A stretch of DNA of 64,000 nt from CALJXB01 sp965225935 (GTDB lineage Bacteria; Pseudomonadota; Alphaproteobacteria; Kiloniellales; JAKSDN01), in the NCBI GenBank assembly GCA_965225935.1, contig CBDDCC010000016.1:1-64000 (forward strand), written 5' to 3'. Every line of letters starts with the position of its first letter. Position 1 is the first letter of the stretch. Positions 25,687 to 35,304 of this stretch are shown here, piece by piece. The position numbers and the translations under genes are program-made. The notes below the pieces were generated by a model. That model made no database searches and was not told the origin of the DNA. It saw only the letters and a list, made by a program, of their open reading frames with translations.

Positions 25687-26652
25687 ATGTCGGAGCCAAT
25701 ACTCGAAATCGCCGATCTTAGCGTCTCGCTCAACACTGTGAACGGTCCGGCGAACGTGCTGGATCATGTTGGCTTTGCCGTTGACCACGGCGAGATCATG
25801 GGCCTGGTGGGCGAGAGCGGCTCCGGGAAGTCGGTCACCGCGATGACCATCCTGCGCCTTATCCCGCCATGGGTTCTCGGGCGCGTTCAGGGAAGCGTTC
25901 GCTTTTCTGGACGTGACCTCTTGCAGGTTCCGAAACGCCAAATGGACGCCGTCCGCGGTAGCCAAATCGGCATGGTGTTCCAATCGCCTGGCACGGCGCT
26001 GAACCCACTTCGCCATGTCGGGCAGCAAATTCTGGAGGTGCTGCGGCTTCACCGAGGGATCCGCGGCCCGGCCGCGCGCAGGGAGGCAGCGGCGCTCATC
26101 GAGCGGGTTGGCCTGCCGGAAAGAACACTCGCAAGCTATCCGCACGAATTGAGCGGGGGGATGCAGCAGCGTGCCTATATTGGACTCACGCTTGCCGCTC
26201 ATCCGGCTATCCTTATCGCTGACGAGCCGACCTCGTCGCTGGATGTTTCGGTTCAGGCTCAGATCACTGCGCTGCTCCGCGAGTTGCATGCCGAAGGTCT
26301 GATCCAGGCCATCATATTCATCACTCACGATTTCGGTCTAGTGCACGAACTTTGCGACACCGTTACCGTCCTCTATGCCGGACAGGTCGTGGAGTCGGGG
26401 CGGGTCGTTCAGGTGCTAGGACGGCCGAGGCATCCCTACACTCGCGGCCTGATCGGCGCCATACCGCGCATGGATACGGCTGCCGACACGCTCGAAGCGA
26501 TTCCGGGAACCGTTCCCGACATGCTACACCCGCCGGGCGGATGCCGCTTCAATACGCGCTGCCCACATGTCATGGACTTGTGCCGCCGGGAGCGGCCCGC
26601 GACCAAGGTCTTCGACGATGGCCGAAGTCGCGTCTTCTGTTACCTGAGCTAG
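25687..26652 (+). CDS. Opp/Dpp-type ABC transporter ATPase (D subunit)
   Basis: This 321-residue ATPase has Walker A GESGSGKS (about 42-49), Q-loop FQSPGTALNP, signature ELSGGMQQR and Walker B ILIADEPTSSLD, then the H-loop FITHDF. The oligopeptide-transporter C-terminal domain with the cysteine cluster (GGCRFNTRCPHVMDLC) follows. The start ATG is 3 bases after the permease stop. It works as a heterodimer with the F subunit encoded next. Confidence 0.92.
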   Translation: MSEPILEIADLSVSLNTVNGPANVLDHVGFAVDHGEIMGLVGESGSGKSVTAMTILRLIPPWVLGRVQGSVRFSGRDLLQVPKRQMDAVRGSQIGMVFQSPGTALNPLRHVGQQILEVLRLHRGIRGPAARREAAALIERVGLPERTLASYPHELSGGMQQRAYIGLTLAAHPAILIADEPTSSLDVSVQAQITALLRELHAEGLIQAIIFITHDFGLVHELCDTVTVLYAGQVVESGRVVQVLGRPRHPYTRGLIGAIPRMDTAADTLEAIPGTVPDMLHPPGGCRFNTRCPHVMDLCRRERPATKVFDDGRSRVFCYLS

Positions 26653-26655
26653 GCC

Positions 26656-27651
26656 ATGGTGGCTGCGTCGGTCATGCAGATGCGGATTGAGAGATCATTG
26701 GCTTCCCGGCCCTTGCTGGCGATCACCAATCTCAGAAAAGAGTTTCCCGCGCGCGGCGACGGCCGGGTATTGGTGGCTGTGAACGACGTTAGTCTGGAAC
26801 TCCGGCGGGGCGAGACGCTGGGATTGGTCGGCGAATCCGGGTCTGGGAAGACGACCTTGGCGCGGATGATTGTCGGCCTGGAGAAACCGACTGCCGGACA
26901 GATCTTGTTAGATGAGGAAGACCTGACGCGCGCAAGCATCGCGGGTAGGCGAGACTATCGCCGCCGCGTTCAGATGGTGTTCCAGAACCCGGCGGCAAGC
27001 CTCAATCCTCACATGAAGATCGGCACGGCCATTGCGCGTCCGTTGTTGATTCACAAGCTGGCTACCCGCGCCACTGTGAAGGCCCACGTTGTCGAGCTGC
27101 TCGCGATGGTCGGCCTGAGGGAAAACTTTGCCGGTCGCTATCCCCACCAGGTTTCCGGAGGGCAGCAGCAGCGGGTGGGTATCGCTCGCGCCTTGAGCTT
27201 GAATCCCGAACTGACGATTCTGGACGAACCGACATCGGCGCTCGATGTATCGGTACAGGCCCAGCTTTTGCGGCTCCTGCGCGGGCTCCAGTGCGAACGA
27301 CGTCTGACCTTCCTGTTCATCTCTCATGATTTGAGCGTCGTCGGCTACCTCAGCAACCGGATCGCAGTTATGTTCGGCGGGCGTATGATGGAGATCGGCT
27401 CCACGAATGTGGTTATCACGGCGCCACGACACCCCTATACGCGCCGGCTGATCGCGGCCGTGCCGCGCTTCTACGGTGTCGGGGTGAGCGCACCGCCGAC
27501 GCCGCCGCATGCCGCAGCAGAACAAGATGGTTGCCCCTTCTTTGGCCAATGTCCGCAGCGCCTCGATCGTTGTCGAGGTGAGTTTCCCAGCATGCGTGCC
27601 CTTGCTGAGGACCACGGGATCGCCTGCTTCAATCCGGTTACGAAGGACTGA
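26656..27651 (+). CDS. Opp/Dpp-type ABC transporter ATPase (F subunit)
   Basis: This 331-residue ATPase has Walker A GESGSGKT (about 59-66), Q-loop FQNPAASLNP, signature VSGGQQQR, Walker B LTILDEPTSALD and H-loop FISHDLS. The C-terminal domain includes HPYTRRLIAAVPR and a cysteine cluster (CPFFGQCPQRLDRC). It completes the five-gene transporter. The next gene, hyuA, begins 3 bases after its stop. Confidence 0.92.
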   Translation: MVAASVMQMRIERSLASRPLLAITNLRKEFPARGDGRVLVAVNDVSLELRRGETLGLVGESGSGKTTLARMIVGLEKPTAGQILLDEEDLTRASIAGRRDYRRRVQMVFQNPAASLNPHMKIGTAIARPLLIHKLATRATVKAHVVELLAMVGLRENFAGRYPHQVSGGQQQRVGIARALSLNPELTILDEPTSALDVSVQAQLLRLLRGLQCERRLTFLFISHDLSVVGYLSNRIAVMFGGRMMEIGSTNVVITAPRHPYTRRLIAAVPRFYGVGVSAPPTPPHAAAEQDGCPFFGQCPQRLDRCRGEFPSMRALAEDHGIACFNPVTKD

Positions 27652-27654
27652 TGT

Positions 27655-29679
27655 ATGATCAATGTCGGGATCGAGATCGGCGGAACCTTCACTGACTTGG
27701 TCGTCGTCGACGATGGCCGCGTCGTCGTAGCCGTCAAGGTCCCCTCGACGCCGCGCCAGCCGGCACAAGGGGCGTTGGCGGCACTAGACGCCTGTAAGGT
27801 AGACCCCGAAACGATCGATGTGTTGGTCCACGGCTCGACAGTGGCGACGAACGCGGTGTTGGAGCGCAAAGGGGCCGCCGTCGTCTGCCTGTTCACAGAA
27901 GGCTTCCGTGACCTACTGGAGATCCAGCGCGAGGAGCGTAAGAATCCCTATGATCTCCAGTACCAGAAATCGCGTCCATTGGTCGCTCGCAACCGAATCG
28001 TTGCCGTTCCAGAGCGTATGGACGTTCATGGCGAGGTCGTACGGCCGCTCGACGAGACCGTGGCCGCGGAACGCTTGCGCAACGTCGTCAATGGGGAAAT
28101 CGAATCCTTTGCGGTGTGCCTGCTCCATGCCTATCGGCACGGCCAGCACGAGGAACATATCCTCGAACTCCTGGAGCGGCAGTTTCCCGGGCTTCACATC
28201 AGTCTTTCGTCGCGGGTCGTTCCGGAGTTCAGGGAGTATGAGCGGGCCAGCACAACTGTTCTCAATGCCTATGTCGCGCCGATCATGGATCGCTATATCA
28301 GCCAAATGCAGCAGGGGCTGCTTGCACGCGACGTTACCGCAAGTTTCCGCATCGTCCAGTCAAATGGCGGCATCCTGCCCGCAGAGCAAATTGCCGATCA
28401 GGCGGCTCGGGTTCTCTTGTCGGGGCCGGCTGCCGGGGTGATAGGTGCGAGCCATATGGCGCGAGCTTCCGGCAAAGAGGATCTCATCACGTTCGACATG
28501 GGCGGGACCAGTACCGATGTTTGCGTTGTCACGAAGGGTGAGCCCTATCTGACGACCGATAGCCAGATCGATGGCCTACCGGTGCGCGTACCGATGATCG
28601 ACATCGCAACGGTTGGCGCCGGCGGCGGCAGTATCGCGGCGCTCGATGCCGGCGGCCTGTTGCGCGTCGGGCCCGAGAGTGCCGGTGCTGATCCCGGACC
28701 CGCGTGCTACGGCCGCGGGGGGCGTCAGGCCACGGTGACCGATGCGAACCTGATCCTCGGTCTGATCCGACCCGAGGTGTTCTTCGGCGGACGCATGGTG
28801 CTCGACCGCAATGCGGCGGTGTTGTCGTTCGCGCCGATTGCCGAAGGCTTGGGCGTGTCCGCTGAGGAGGCGGCGGAAAGCGTGATCAAGGTAGCCAATG
28901 CTACCATGGCGCAGGCGGTGCGCCTGGTCTCGGTTGAGCGCGGCCACGATCCGCGGGACTATACCCTGGTAGCGTTCGGCGGGGCCGGCGGCCTGCACGC
29001 GGCCTCGGTCGCCGAGGAGCTCGACGCAACCAGCGTGCTCGTGCCGATCAACGCCGGCGTTCTGTCGGCGGTCGGGTTGCTCGCGGCAAAGTTCAAGCGC
29101 GACTACGTTAAAACCACAATCAGTCGCCTCGACGCGCTGACATATGAGGATTTGCAGGATCGCTACGCCACGCTCGAATGCCAGGCGTCGGCGGAGCTCG
29201 ATACCTACCGCATTCCGGCGGAGGGCCGGCGCTTCGATTTCGTGCTGGATATGCGGTACCTCGGTCAGGCCTACGAGCTCCCGATTCCGGTTGATCTCGA
29301 ATCTCTGGAAACGGCGGGCACCTGCACATTGAAAGAGGCCTTCAACAACGCTCATGCGATACGCTACGGTCATCACTCGCACGATCCGATCGAAATCGTA
29401 AACTATCGCTTGACCGCAATGGTCGCGCAGCGGCCGCTCCGCATCCCCTTGGCGCGCACGGATTGCAGACCGCCGGAGCCAGATGCGATGAGCATCTACC
29501 TGGCCGGCCGCAGGCGGGACTGCGCTTATTTCCGGCGCGACGCGCTACCCGCCGGCTTTACCTTTCCCGGACCTGCCGTGATCGAGGAAGAGACGGCAAC
29601 CAGCTTCGTTCCGCCCGGCTGGAGTATGCGTATCGACGAAGTCGGCAACCTAAACATGCTCTGGGAGGCGGGCCCATGA
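27655..29679 (+). CDS. hyuA: Hydantoinase/oxoprolinase A subunit
   Basis: This 674-residue protein has the family's ASKHA-like ATP-binding motifs: VGIEIGGTFTDLVV at the N-terminus, VHGSTVATNAVLERKGA and FDMGGTSTDVCVV near 280, then GAGGGSIA and AFGGAGGLHA. With HyuB it should perform ATP-dependent ring opening of a hydantoin, 5-oxoproline or similar lactam, or an ATP-dependent carboxylation as in acetone/acetophenone carboxylases. The absence of a third carboxylase subunit favours the hydrolase. Its last codon overlaps the hyuB start (ATGA). Confidence 0.9.
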   Translation: MINVGIEIGGTFTDLVVVDDGRVVVAVKVPSTPRQPAQGALAALDACKVDPETIDVLVHGSTVATNAVLERKGAAVVCLFTEGFRDLLEIQREERKNPYDLQYQKSRPLVARNRIVAVPERMDVHGEVVRPLDETVAAERLRNVVNGEIESFAVCLLHAYRHGQHEEHILELLERQFPGLHISLSSRVVPEFREYERASTTVLNAYVAPIMDRYISQMQQGLLARDVTASFRIVQSNGGILPAEQIADQAARVLLSGPAAGVIGASHMARASGKEDLITFDMGGTSTDVCVVTKGEPYLTTDSQIDGLPVRVPMIDIATVGAGGGSIAALDAGGLLRVGPESAGADPGPACYGRGGRQATVTDANLILGLIRPEVFFGGRMVLDRNAAVLSFAPIAEGLGVSAEEAAESVIKVANATMAQAVRLVSVERGHDPRDYTLVAFGGAGGLHAASVAEELDATSVLVPINAGVLSAVGLLAAKFKRDYVKTTISRLDALTYEDLQDRYATLECQASAELDTYRIPAEGRRFDFVLDMRYLGQAYELPIPVDLESLETAGTCTLKEAFNNAHAIRYGHHSHDPIEIVNYRLTAMVAQRPLRIPLARTDCRPPEPDAMSIYLAGRRRDCAYFRRDALPAGFTFPGPAVIEEETATSFVPPGWSMRIDEVGNLNMLWEAGP

Positions 29680-31364
29680 GCCGGCATGTCGATGCGGTGA
29701 CCTTGAGCATCGTCGGACAAGGTCTGATCGCAGCTACCCGGGAAATGTCGCTCAGCCTCTTGCGGGCCGCCTACTCGACCATCATTCGAGAAGCCAGTGA
29801 CGCTTCCGCTGCGTTATTGGATGCATCGGGCAGAATCGTCGCGCAAGCCGACGACATGCCTATTCATCTGAACTCCATTGCCGCCGCCTTTCGCGGATTG
29901 GCGGCAAAGCACGACATTTCGACCATGGAACCCGACGAAGTGCTGATCACGAACGATCCGTTCGCCGGCGGCCAGCACCTGAACGACATCTTCGTCTTCA
30001 GTCCGATCCACCATGCGCAGCGATTGGTGGGTTTCGCGGCCAGCGTTGGCCATCACGTCGATGTCGGCGGTGGTGGCCGAGGCTCACTGAACCCCGACGC
30101 GCTTGACGTTTACTCGGAGGGTGTCGTGATTCCCCGTCTCAGGATCAGGGTCTCCGGCTCCATTCGAGATACGCTGTTTGGCGAGATTCTGGGCGCCAAC
30201 GTGCGTGTGCCCCGCGAGACGCTGGGTGACCTCAACGCCCAGCTCGCGGCCAATCGCATCGGCGTCAGCCGACTGAGGCTTTTCTTCGACAAGTACGGTG
30301 CGGAAACCATGCTGGCCTGCATGGATGCCTTTCTCGCCTACACGGAAGCGCGTACGCGCGCCGAAATCGAGAGAGCGCCCGATGGGGAATACATTGGCGA
30401 GGACGTCCTCGACGACGACGGGCTCGGCAATGGGCCGTTCCGAATTCGGGCCACCGTGCGTGTCGCCGGGGACAGGCTCAACGTCGACTTCACCGGGACA
30501 GATCCGCAGGCGCCGGGCTACGTCAATGCCCCGTTGGCGAGCACGAGGGCGGCGGTCCTCACAGCATTGAAGGACTTACTCACTGGCAGCAGCGTGCCCG
30601 CCAACGAGGGCTGCAACGCACCAATTGAGATTGTCGTACCAGAGGGAACCATCCTCAATCCACTCGCGCCAGCGCCGGTCAGGGCGCGAGTCAATGCCTG
30701 CATCCGTGCGTTCAACGCGGTTGTAAGGGCCTTGGCACCGTCTTTGCCCGATAGGGTGGTGGGAACCTGCCAGGACTCCAATGTGCTGGTTTTCAGTGAG
30801 CAGACCAACGAGGATATCCGCGTTTTCACGGAACCGGTACGCGGTGGCTTCGGTGCTGGCGCGTGCAACGACGGTGCCGTCCAATGCGCAACGCCGCTCG
30901 ACAACTGCACCAATACTCCGATTGAAGCCGGTGAAGCGAACTTCGGATTCATGCGCATTCGTCGCTATGAACTGGAGCCCGGCACGCAAGGGATGGGCCG
31001 CTACTGCGGGGCGATGGGCGCCGTGAGGGAGTATGAGGTCCTGCGCGACGGCGTTCAATTCTCGTCTTTTTCAGACCGACATAGACATCCGCCATCGGGC
31101 TTGTTTGGTGGAGGTGCCGGACGGCCGACGTGTTTCGTTCTCGTGCGCGACGGAGTCGAAACCACTCTTGGCTCGAAAGGCGTTAAAGAGCTGAAGGCCG
31201 GGGATTTGCTGCGCGTGCATATCGGTGGCGGAGGCGGTTACGGCGATGCTCGCGAACGCGATGCGAGCCTGATCGAACGCGACCTGGAGGAAGGGCGGAT
31301 CAGCTTGGAAACTGCCAGAACAGTGTTTGGCTGGAACGGCGTCGGGACGAAGGTGGAACTGTGA
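29676..31364 (+). CDS. hyuB: Hydantoinase/oxoprolinase B subunit
   Basis: This 562-residue partner subunit has the conserved FSTIIREASDASAALLD-like segment near residue 30 (here YSTIIREASDASAALLD), ITNDPFAGGQHLNDI, ASVGHHVDVGG, FTGTDPQAPGYVNAP and the C-terminal IGGGGGYGDARERD. It binds the ring substrate for the ATP-dependent hydrolysis carried out with HyuA. It is translationally coupled to HyuA upstream (ATGA) and to the hydroxyacid dehydrogenase downstream (GTGA). Confidence 0.9.
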   Translation: MSRHVDAVTLSIVGQGLIAATREMSLSLLRAAYSTIIREASDASAALLDASGRIVAQADDMPIHLNSIAAAFRGLAAKHDISTMEPDEVLITNDPFAGGQHLNDIFVFSPIHHAQRLVGFAASVGHHVDVGGGGRGSLNPDALDVYSEGVVIPRLRIRVSGSIRDTLFGEILGANVRVPRETLGDLNAQLAANRIGVSRLRLFFDKYGAETMLACMDAFLAYTEARTRAEIERAPDGEYIGEDVLDDDGLGNGPFRIRATVRVAGDRLNVDFTGTDPQAPGYVNAPLASTRAAVLTALKDLLTGSSVPANEGCNAPIEIVVPEGTILNPLAPAPVRARVNACIRAFNAVVRALAPSLPDRVVGTCQDSNVLVFSEQTNEDIRVFTEPVRGGFGAGACNDGAVQCATPLDNCTNTPIEAGEANFGFMRIRRYELEPGTQGMGRYCGAMGAVREYEVLRDGVQFSSFSDRHRHPPSGLFGGGAGRPTCFVLVRDGVETTLGSKGVKELKAGDLLRVHIGGGGGYGDARERDASLIERDLEEGRISLETARTVFGWNGVGTKVEL

Positions 31365-32344
31365 CCAAGCTGCACAAGGCCGTGGTTACGGGTCACAGCT
31401 TTTCTTCGCTCGCGATCGAGCGAGAGGTTCTGACCAACGTCGCCGAACTGGTCGAGACGCAGCCGCGATCGAGAGACGAAGTCATCGCCGCCGCCCGTGA
31501 TGCCCATGCCGTGCTCAATCAAAACAGCCTGATCGACACCGAGGTGGTTCGGAGCCTGTCGAAGTGCCGTGTGATCGTGGCTTATGGAATTGGCACCGAC
31601 AAGATTGATCTGGTCGAGGCAACCAAACAGGGGATACAGGTCTGTAACGCGCCGGACTACTGCCTTGAGGAGGTCGCGACCCATACCATCGCGCTTCTGT
31701 TGAGCATTGAGCGACAGATTCCGATGATGATGGCCCGGCTGCGCGCCGGACATTGGGACCATCCCCATTGCGGCTCTATGCGTCGGCTCTCCGGCCTGAC
31801 GTTCGGATGCCTGGGCATGGGGCGCATTGCCCAGCTGGTGGCGAAGTCGGCGCTCGCGCTCGGCATGAGGGTGATAGCGACCGACCCTTTCGTCGCAACA
31901 ACAACGGTGGCGGGGGTTGACTTCGTGTCGCTTGACGAACTGCTCTTACGGTCTGACTACCTGAGCATTCATTGCCCTCTGACACCTGAGACGCACGGCC
32001 TCGTCGACGCAGGCTTCATCGCCAAGATGCGGCCGGACGCCGTGCTGATCAATGCCTCGCGCGGCAAAATCGTGCGCGAGTCGGACCTGATTAGCGCCCT
32101 TTCGAGGGGGCGGCTTCGCGCAGCTGGACTCGACGTTTTCGAGTCGGAGCCACTCGATCCGGACAACCCCCTTCTGCGCATGGACAACGTGGTTGTGACG
32201 CCGCATGTCGCTTGGCATTCCGAAGCCGCCGAGGAGGAGTTGAAGAGAACGGTGGCCGAAGAGGCCCGTCTCGTGCTGTGCGGACTGGCGCCGCGCTTTC
32301 CGGTGAACGAACTGAATGCTGGGTCCGGCGGGGCGGCGCTGTAG
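31361..32344 (+). CDS. D-isomer-specific 2-hydroxyacid dehydrogenase
   Basis: This 327-residue NAD(P)-dependent enzyme has the catalytic triad in place: Arg in NASRGKIV, Glu in DVFESEPLDPD and His in VTPHVAWHS. The dinucleotide motif reads GCLGMGRIA, so the last glycine of GxGxxG is alanine, a tolerated variant. It interconverts a 2-oxo acid and a D-2-hydroxy acid (C-terminal-binding-protein/phosphoglycerate-dehydrogenase-like group). It starts with GTG overlapping the hyuB stop. Confidence 0.88.
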   Translation: MTKLHKAVVTGHSFSSLAIEREVLTNVAELVETQPRSRDEVIAAARDAHAVLNQNSLIDTEVVRSLSKCRVIVAYGIGTDKIDLVEATKQGIQVCNAPDYCLEEVATHTIALLLSIERQIPMMMARLRAGHWDHPHCGSMRRLSGLTFGCLGMGRIAQLVAKSALALGMRVIATDPFVATTTVAGVDFVSLDELLLRSDYLSIHCPLTPETHGLVDAGFIAKMRPDAVLINASRGKIVRESDLISALSRGRLRAAGLDVFESEPLDPDNPLLRMDNVVVTPHVAWHSEAAEEELKRTVAEEARLVLCGLAPRFPVNELNAGSGGAAL

Positions 32345-32488
32345 ACGAGGGGCAATCGACAGGCAAGGCGTTCAGGAGAAGGATGAGTGCCATTGACACG
32401 GAAGAGCGACTTCAGGAAACGAAGCGTAAGTCTCCAGTTCCGTGCGTCGGTGCGTCAGGACAGTCTGTGCCAGGACATGGAGGGATAG

Positions 32489-33412
32489 TTGAGCAGCAAG
32501 ATATTCGGAAACCAGGCGCTCGTGGTGACACCCATGACCGACGATGGCGCGATCGACGAGCGGAGCCTGCGCAACATGCTCGATTTTGTGGTGGGCAATG
32601 GCGCCCACGGCGTGATCGTTCTGGGCAGCACGGGCGAATTCTTCTCTCTGACCGGTGAAGAGCGGAAGCGGGTCATCAAGATCACCGCGGAGCAAGTGGA
32701 CGGGAGATGCGCGATGGGCGTCGGCGCTGCCGACACGGGAAGCGGTCTGGCGTTTGACGTTGCCAAGGTCGCAGACCAGGCCGGCGCCGACTACGTGCTG
32801 ATTCCACCACCCTACTACGCGCCGTTGTCAATGAACACCGATCGGGGCCTGATCCGGTTCTTCAGCGAAATCGCGGATGGCCTTTCCACGGAAGTCATGC
32901 TGTACGACGGTGGCTCCGGCATCGAGATCTCTCTGGACGTTATACGGCAACTGCACGAGACATCGCCAAACATCTCGTCCGTCAAGGTGAACGTCGTAAA
33001 ACCGGCGAAGATAGCCGGAATTCAAGATGCGGGCCTTCGCGCTTTCTGTGGCATGGATGCGGTGACCATGCCGATGATGCGCTACGGCGCGGACGGCTTT
33101 ACGCTCGGCGTCGGCAACCTGCAGCCCAGGGCGACGACGCGTCTCTACGATCAATGCGTCGCGAAGGACTGGGACGGAGCGTCACATACTTTCTATGCGG
33201 ATCTCTTGCCTCTGATCAACGCCACCTTGGCCTTTCTCCCCGAATATGTCGCCAGCTTCAAGTGGTTGCTGCACCAGATGGATGTCATAGCCAGCTCGGC
33301 CGTGCGCGCGCCGTTGGTGCCGATCGACGAGGTCCGGCAAGCTGAGGTACGCGCCGCTGCCCTTGCGTCCGGCCTACTTGGAGAGAGCCGTGGGAAAGCA
33401 AAGGCGCCGTGA
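32489..33412 (+). CDS. DapA-family (N-acetylneuraminate lyase-type) class I aldolase/synthase
   Basis: This 307-residue TIM-barrel protein uses a TTG start preceded by GGAGGG. It shows ALVVTPMTDDGAID, the GSTGEFFSLTGEER signature, the catalytic-tyrosine region MLYDGGSGIEIS and the Schiff-base lysine in SSVKVN. The usual YNxP after the tyrosine is altered to YDGG, so it is unlikely to be a true dihydrodipicolinate synthase. It is more likely a lyase for a sugar-acid or hydroxy-oxo acid that releases pyruvate. About 144 bases separate it from the preceding gene, without an obvious terminator. Confidence 0.85.
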   Translation: MSSKIFGNQALVVTPMTDDGAIDERSLRNMLDFVVGNGAHGVIVLGSTGEFFSLTGEERKRVIKITAEQVDGRCAMGVGAADTGSGLAFDVAKVADQAGADYVLIPPPYYAPLSMNTDRGLIRFFSEIADGLSTEVMLYDGGSGIEISLDVIRQLHETSPNISSVKVNVVKPAKIAGIQDAGLRAFCGMDAVTMPMMRYGADGFTLGVGNLQPRATTRLYDQCVAKDWDGASHTFYADLLPLINATLAFLPEYVASFKWLLHQMDVIASSAVRAPLVPIDEVRQAEVRAAALASGLLGESRGKAKAP

Positions 33413-33442
33413 GCCTCTTAGTTCAGCGTCAGTCGGCCACGG

Positions 33443-34297
33443 GTGAACAATGACATGACTGGGAAACTTGCTGGACGGGTCGCCATCGTCACGGGGGCGG
33501 CTTCGGGGATTGGGGCCGCGAGTGCGCGCCTGTTCGCATCGGAAGGCGCGCGGGTGATTGCCGTGGACTTGCCGGGACGGGATCGAGCCAAGGCGGTCGA
33601 AGGGTTGCTACCGGGCAGCGGCCGGATCGTCTTCATGCCTGCCGATGTCGCCGAGAGAAGTCAGATGGAGGATGTCGTCCAAAACGTTTCGCAGAGCGAA
33701 GGGCGCGTCGACGTGCTGTTCTGCAACGCGGGGTTCAATCTCGTGAAATCCTTGGAGGAGACGGATGACAGCGATATCGAAACCTGCCTCGCCGTAAACT
33801 TGAGAGCGATTATCCAGACCTGCCGGGCCGTCTTGCCGATAATGCGACGCCAGCACTCTGGGGTGATTTTGAGTACCGCGTCGAGTGCCGGGCTGGTGGG
33901 GCGCCCCGCACTTCCAGTCTACTCCGCCGCCAAGGCTGGCGTCGTCGTCCTCACGAAGTCGCTTGCCCTGGCGACTGGGGGCGACGGCGTTCGCGTGAAC
34001 TGCATTTGTCCGGGCTCGATCCAAACGCCTATGCTCGAACAGTCCTTGGGTCAATTGTCCGATCCCGATGCTGCCTTTCGGCGGGTCGCTGAAACCTGTT
34101 GTCTGAACAAGTTGGGCGACCCAGAAGACATTGCCAACGCCGCGCTCTTTCTCGCATCCGATGACGCCAAGTTCATCACGGGGGTCGCGCTGCCGGTCGA
34201 TGGTGGGCGCTCCGCCGGGGTCCAGGAGGCGAGCGGCGTGTTCGACGCCTTGGCCGTCTGGCCAGCCGGCGCGGCCGCTGACCGGGGGACAGCGTGA
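33443..34297 (+). CDS. Short-chain dehydrogenase/reductase
   Basis: This SDR of about 284 residues has cofactor motif TGAASGIG, the NAG motif (CNAGFN), catalytic Ser (STASSAG) and Y-x3-K (YSAAK), and PGSIQTPM. It uses NAD(P) to oxidise or reduce an alcohol or ketone. The first start is GTG at 33443; an ATG at 33455 (MTGKLAGRVA) is equally possible. The stop overlaps the GTG of the next gene, so the two are coupled. A C-terminal tail of about 35 residues beyond the usual PVDGG end is unusual. Confidence 0.88.
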   Translation: MNNDMTGKLAGRVAIVTGAASGIGAASARLFASEGARVIAVDLPGRDRAKAVEGLLPGSGRIVFMPADVAERSQMEDVVQNVSQSEGRVDVLFCNAGFNLVKSLEETDDSDIETCLAVNLRAIIQTCRAVLPIMRRQHSGVILSTASSAGLVGRPALPVYSAAKAGVVVLTKSLALATGGDGVRVNCICPGSIQTPMLEQSLGQLSDPDAAFRRVAETCCLNKLGDPEDIANAALFLASDDAKFITGVALPVDGGRSAGVQEASGVFDALAVWPAGAAADRGTA

Positions 34298-35304
34298 CTT
34301 TGCGAGCCGCCATTGTCGGGCTGGGTCGCTGGGGTAAGGTGCTGGTGGAAGCGTCGACGAGCAGCGGTATCGAGTTCGTGGCCGCCGTGTCGCGCGATCC
34401 GTCGCATCTGCGCGACTACGCGGCTGAGCGCGGCTTGAAGTTGTACGACCAGCTGGACCATATGCTGGAAGCTATTTCGATCGAGGCCGTCGTTTTGGCG
34501 ACTCCGCATTCGCGGCATTTCAGCCAGGCGAAGGTTGCGCTGGACGCGGGTCGGCACGTCCTCATCGAAAAGCCGATTACCTTGCTGGCGACTGAGATCG
34601 CGGAGTTGGTTCGATCGGCTCGTCATGCCGGCCTCGTGCTCGCCGCTGCGCACAATCGGCGGTTCCTGCCATCCGTCCGTGCAGTGGGCGCATTGATTGA
34701 CGACGGCAAACTTGGTCAGCTGTTGCACGTCGAAGGCAACATGTCAGGTCCGACTGCGGCCAGCTATGCGCCCGAATCGTGGCGTTTGCAACCTCGTGAA
34801 AGCCCGGTCGGCGGGATGGCGGGTGCGGGTATTCACCTCGTCGATCTGATGATTCATTTCCTGGGGCCGGTGAAGACGGTGTTTGGCCGCACGCGGCGGC
34901 AGGTCGCCGGCATAGGCATGGATGACACCTCCGACGTCTCTTTCGAGTTCGAGTCTGGAGCAACCGGTTATCTGGCGAGTCTGACCATGACGGCGCCGGT
35001 TTTTCGATTGCATCTGTTCGGCACCGAGGCGGCAGCCGAAATCGGCATCGACGGGGTGCTGCGGATTGTCGGCCGGGACGGTAGCTTGCAAAGCCCCGAG
35101 CTTGCCACGGTCAATACGGAAACTGCGGAACTCTGCGCCTTCGCCTCCGCGGTCGCGGGGCAGGTGCCCTATCCGGTCTCGGACGCGGAGATGATTCACG
35201 GCATCGAAGTTTTCGAAGCGATTGAGAGATCGGTCGTATGCGGAGCGGTCTTGCCGGTTGAGCGGACCGGGGAAGTCGACGAGACATGGCAGGTATCAAC
35301 GTGA
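34294..35304 (+). CDS. Gfo/Idh/MocA-family oxidoreductase
   Basis: This 336-residue NAD(P)-dependent dehydrogenase has an N-terminal Rossmann motif (IVGLGRWGK), the family EKPIT motif with the catalytic lysine (about residue 92) and a C-terminal domain with AGIHLVDLMIHFLG carrying the Asp/His pair. It acts on sugars, inositols or related polyols. The GTG start overlaps the upstream stop by four bases, and its 3' end overlaps the next gene by 19 bases. Confidence 0.88.
   Translation: MTLRAAIVGLGRWGKVLVEASTSSGIEFVAAVSRDPSHLRDYAAERGLKLYDQLDHMLEAISIEAVVLATPHSRHFSQAKVALDAGRHVLIEKPITLLATEIAELVRSARHAGLVLAAAHNRRFLPSVRAVGALIDDGKLGQLLHVEGNMSGPTAASYAPESWRLQPRESPVGGMAGAGIHLVDLMIHFLGPVKTVFGRTRRQVAGIGMDDTSDVSFEFESGATGYLASLTMTAPVFRLHLFGTEAAAEIGIDGVLRIVGRDGSLQSPELATVNTETAELCAFASAVAGQVPYPVSDAEMIHGIEVFEAIERSVVCGAVLPVERTGEVDETWQVST

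Noticed and set aside
27655..31364. HyuA/HyuB as subunits of an acetone or acetophenone carboxylase
   Set aside because: The small third carboxylase subunit is absent and the neighbours do not suggest ketone carboxylation; the hydrolase reading is simpler, though not proven.
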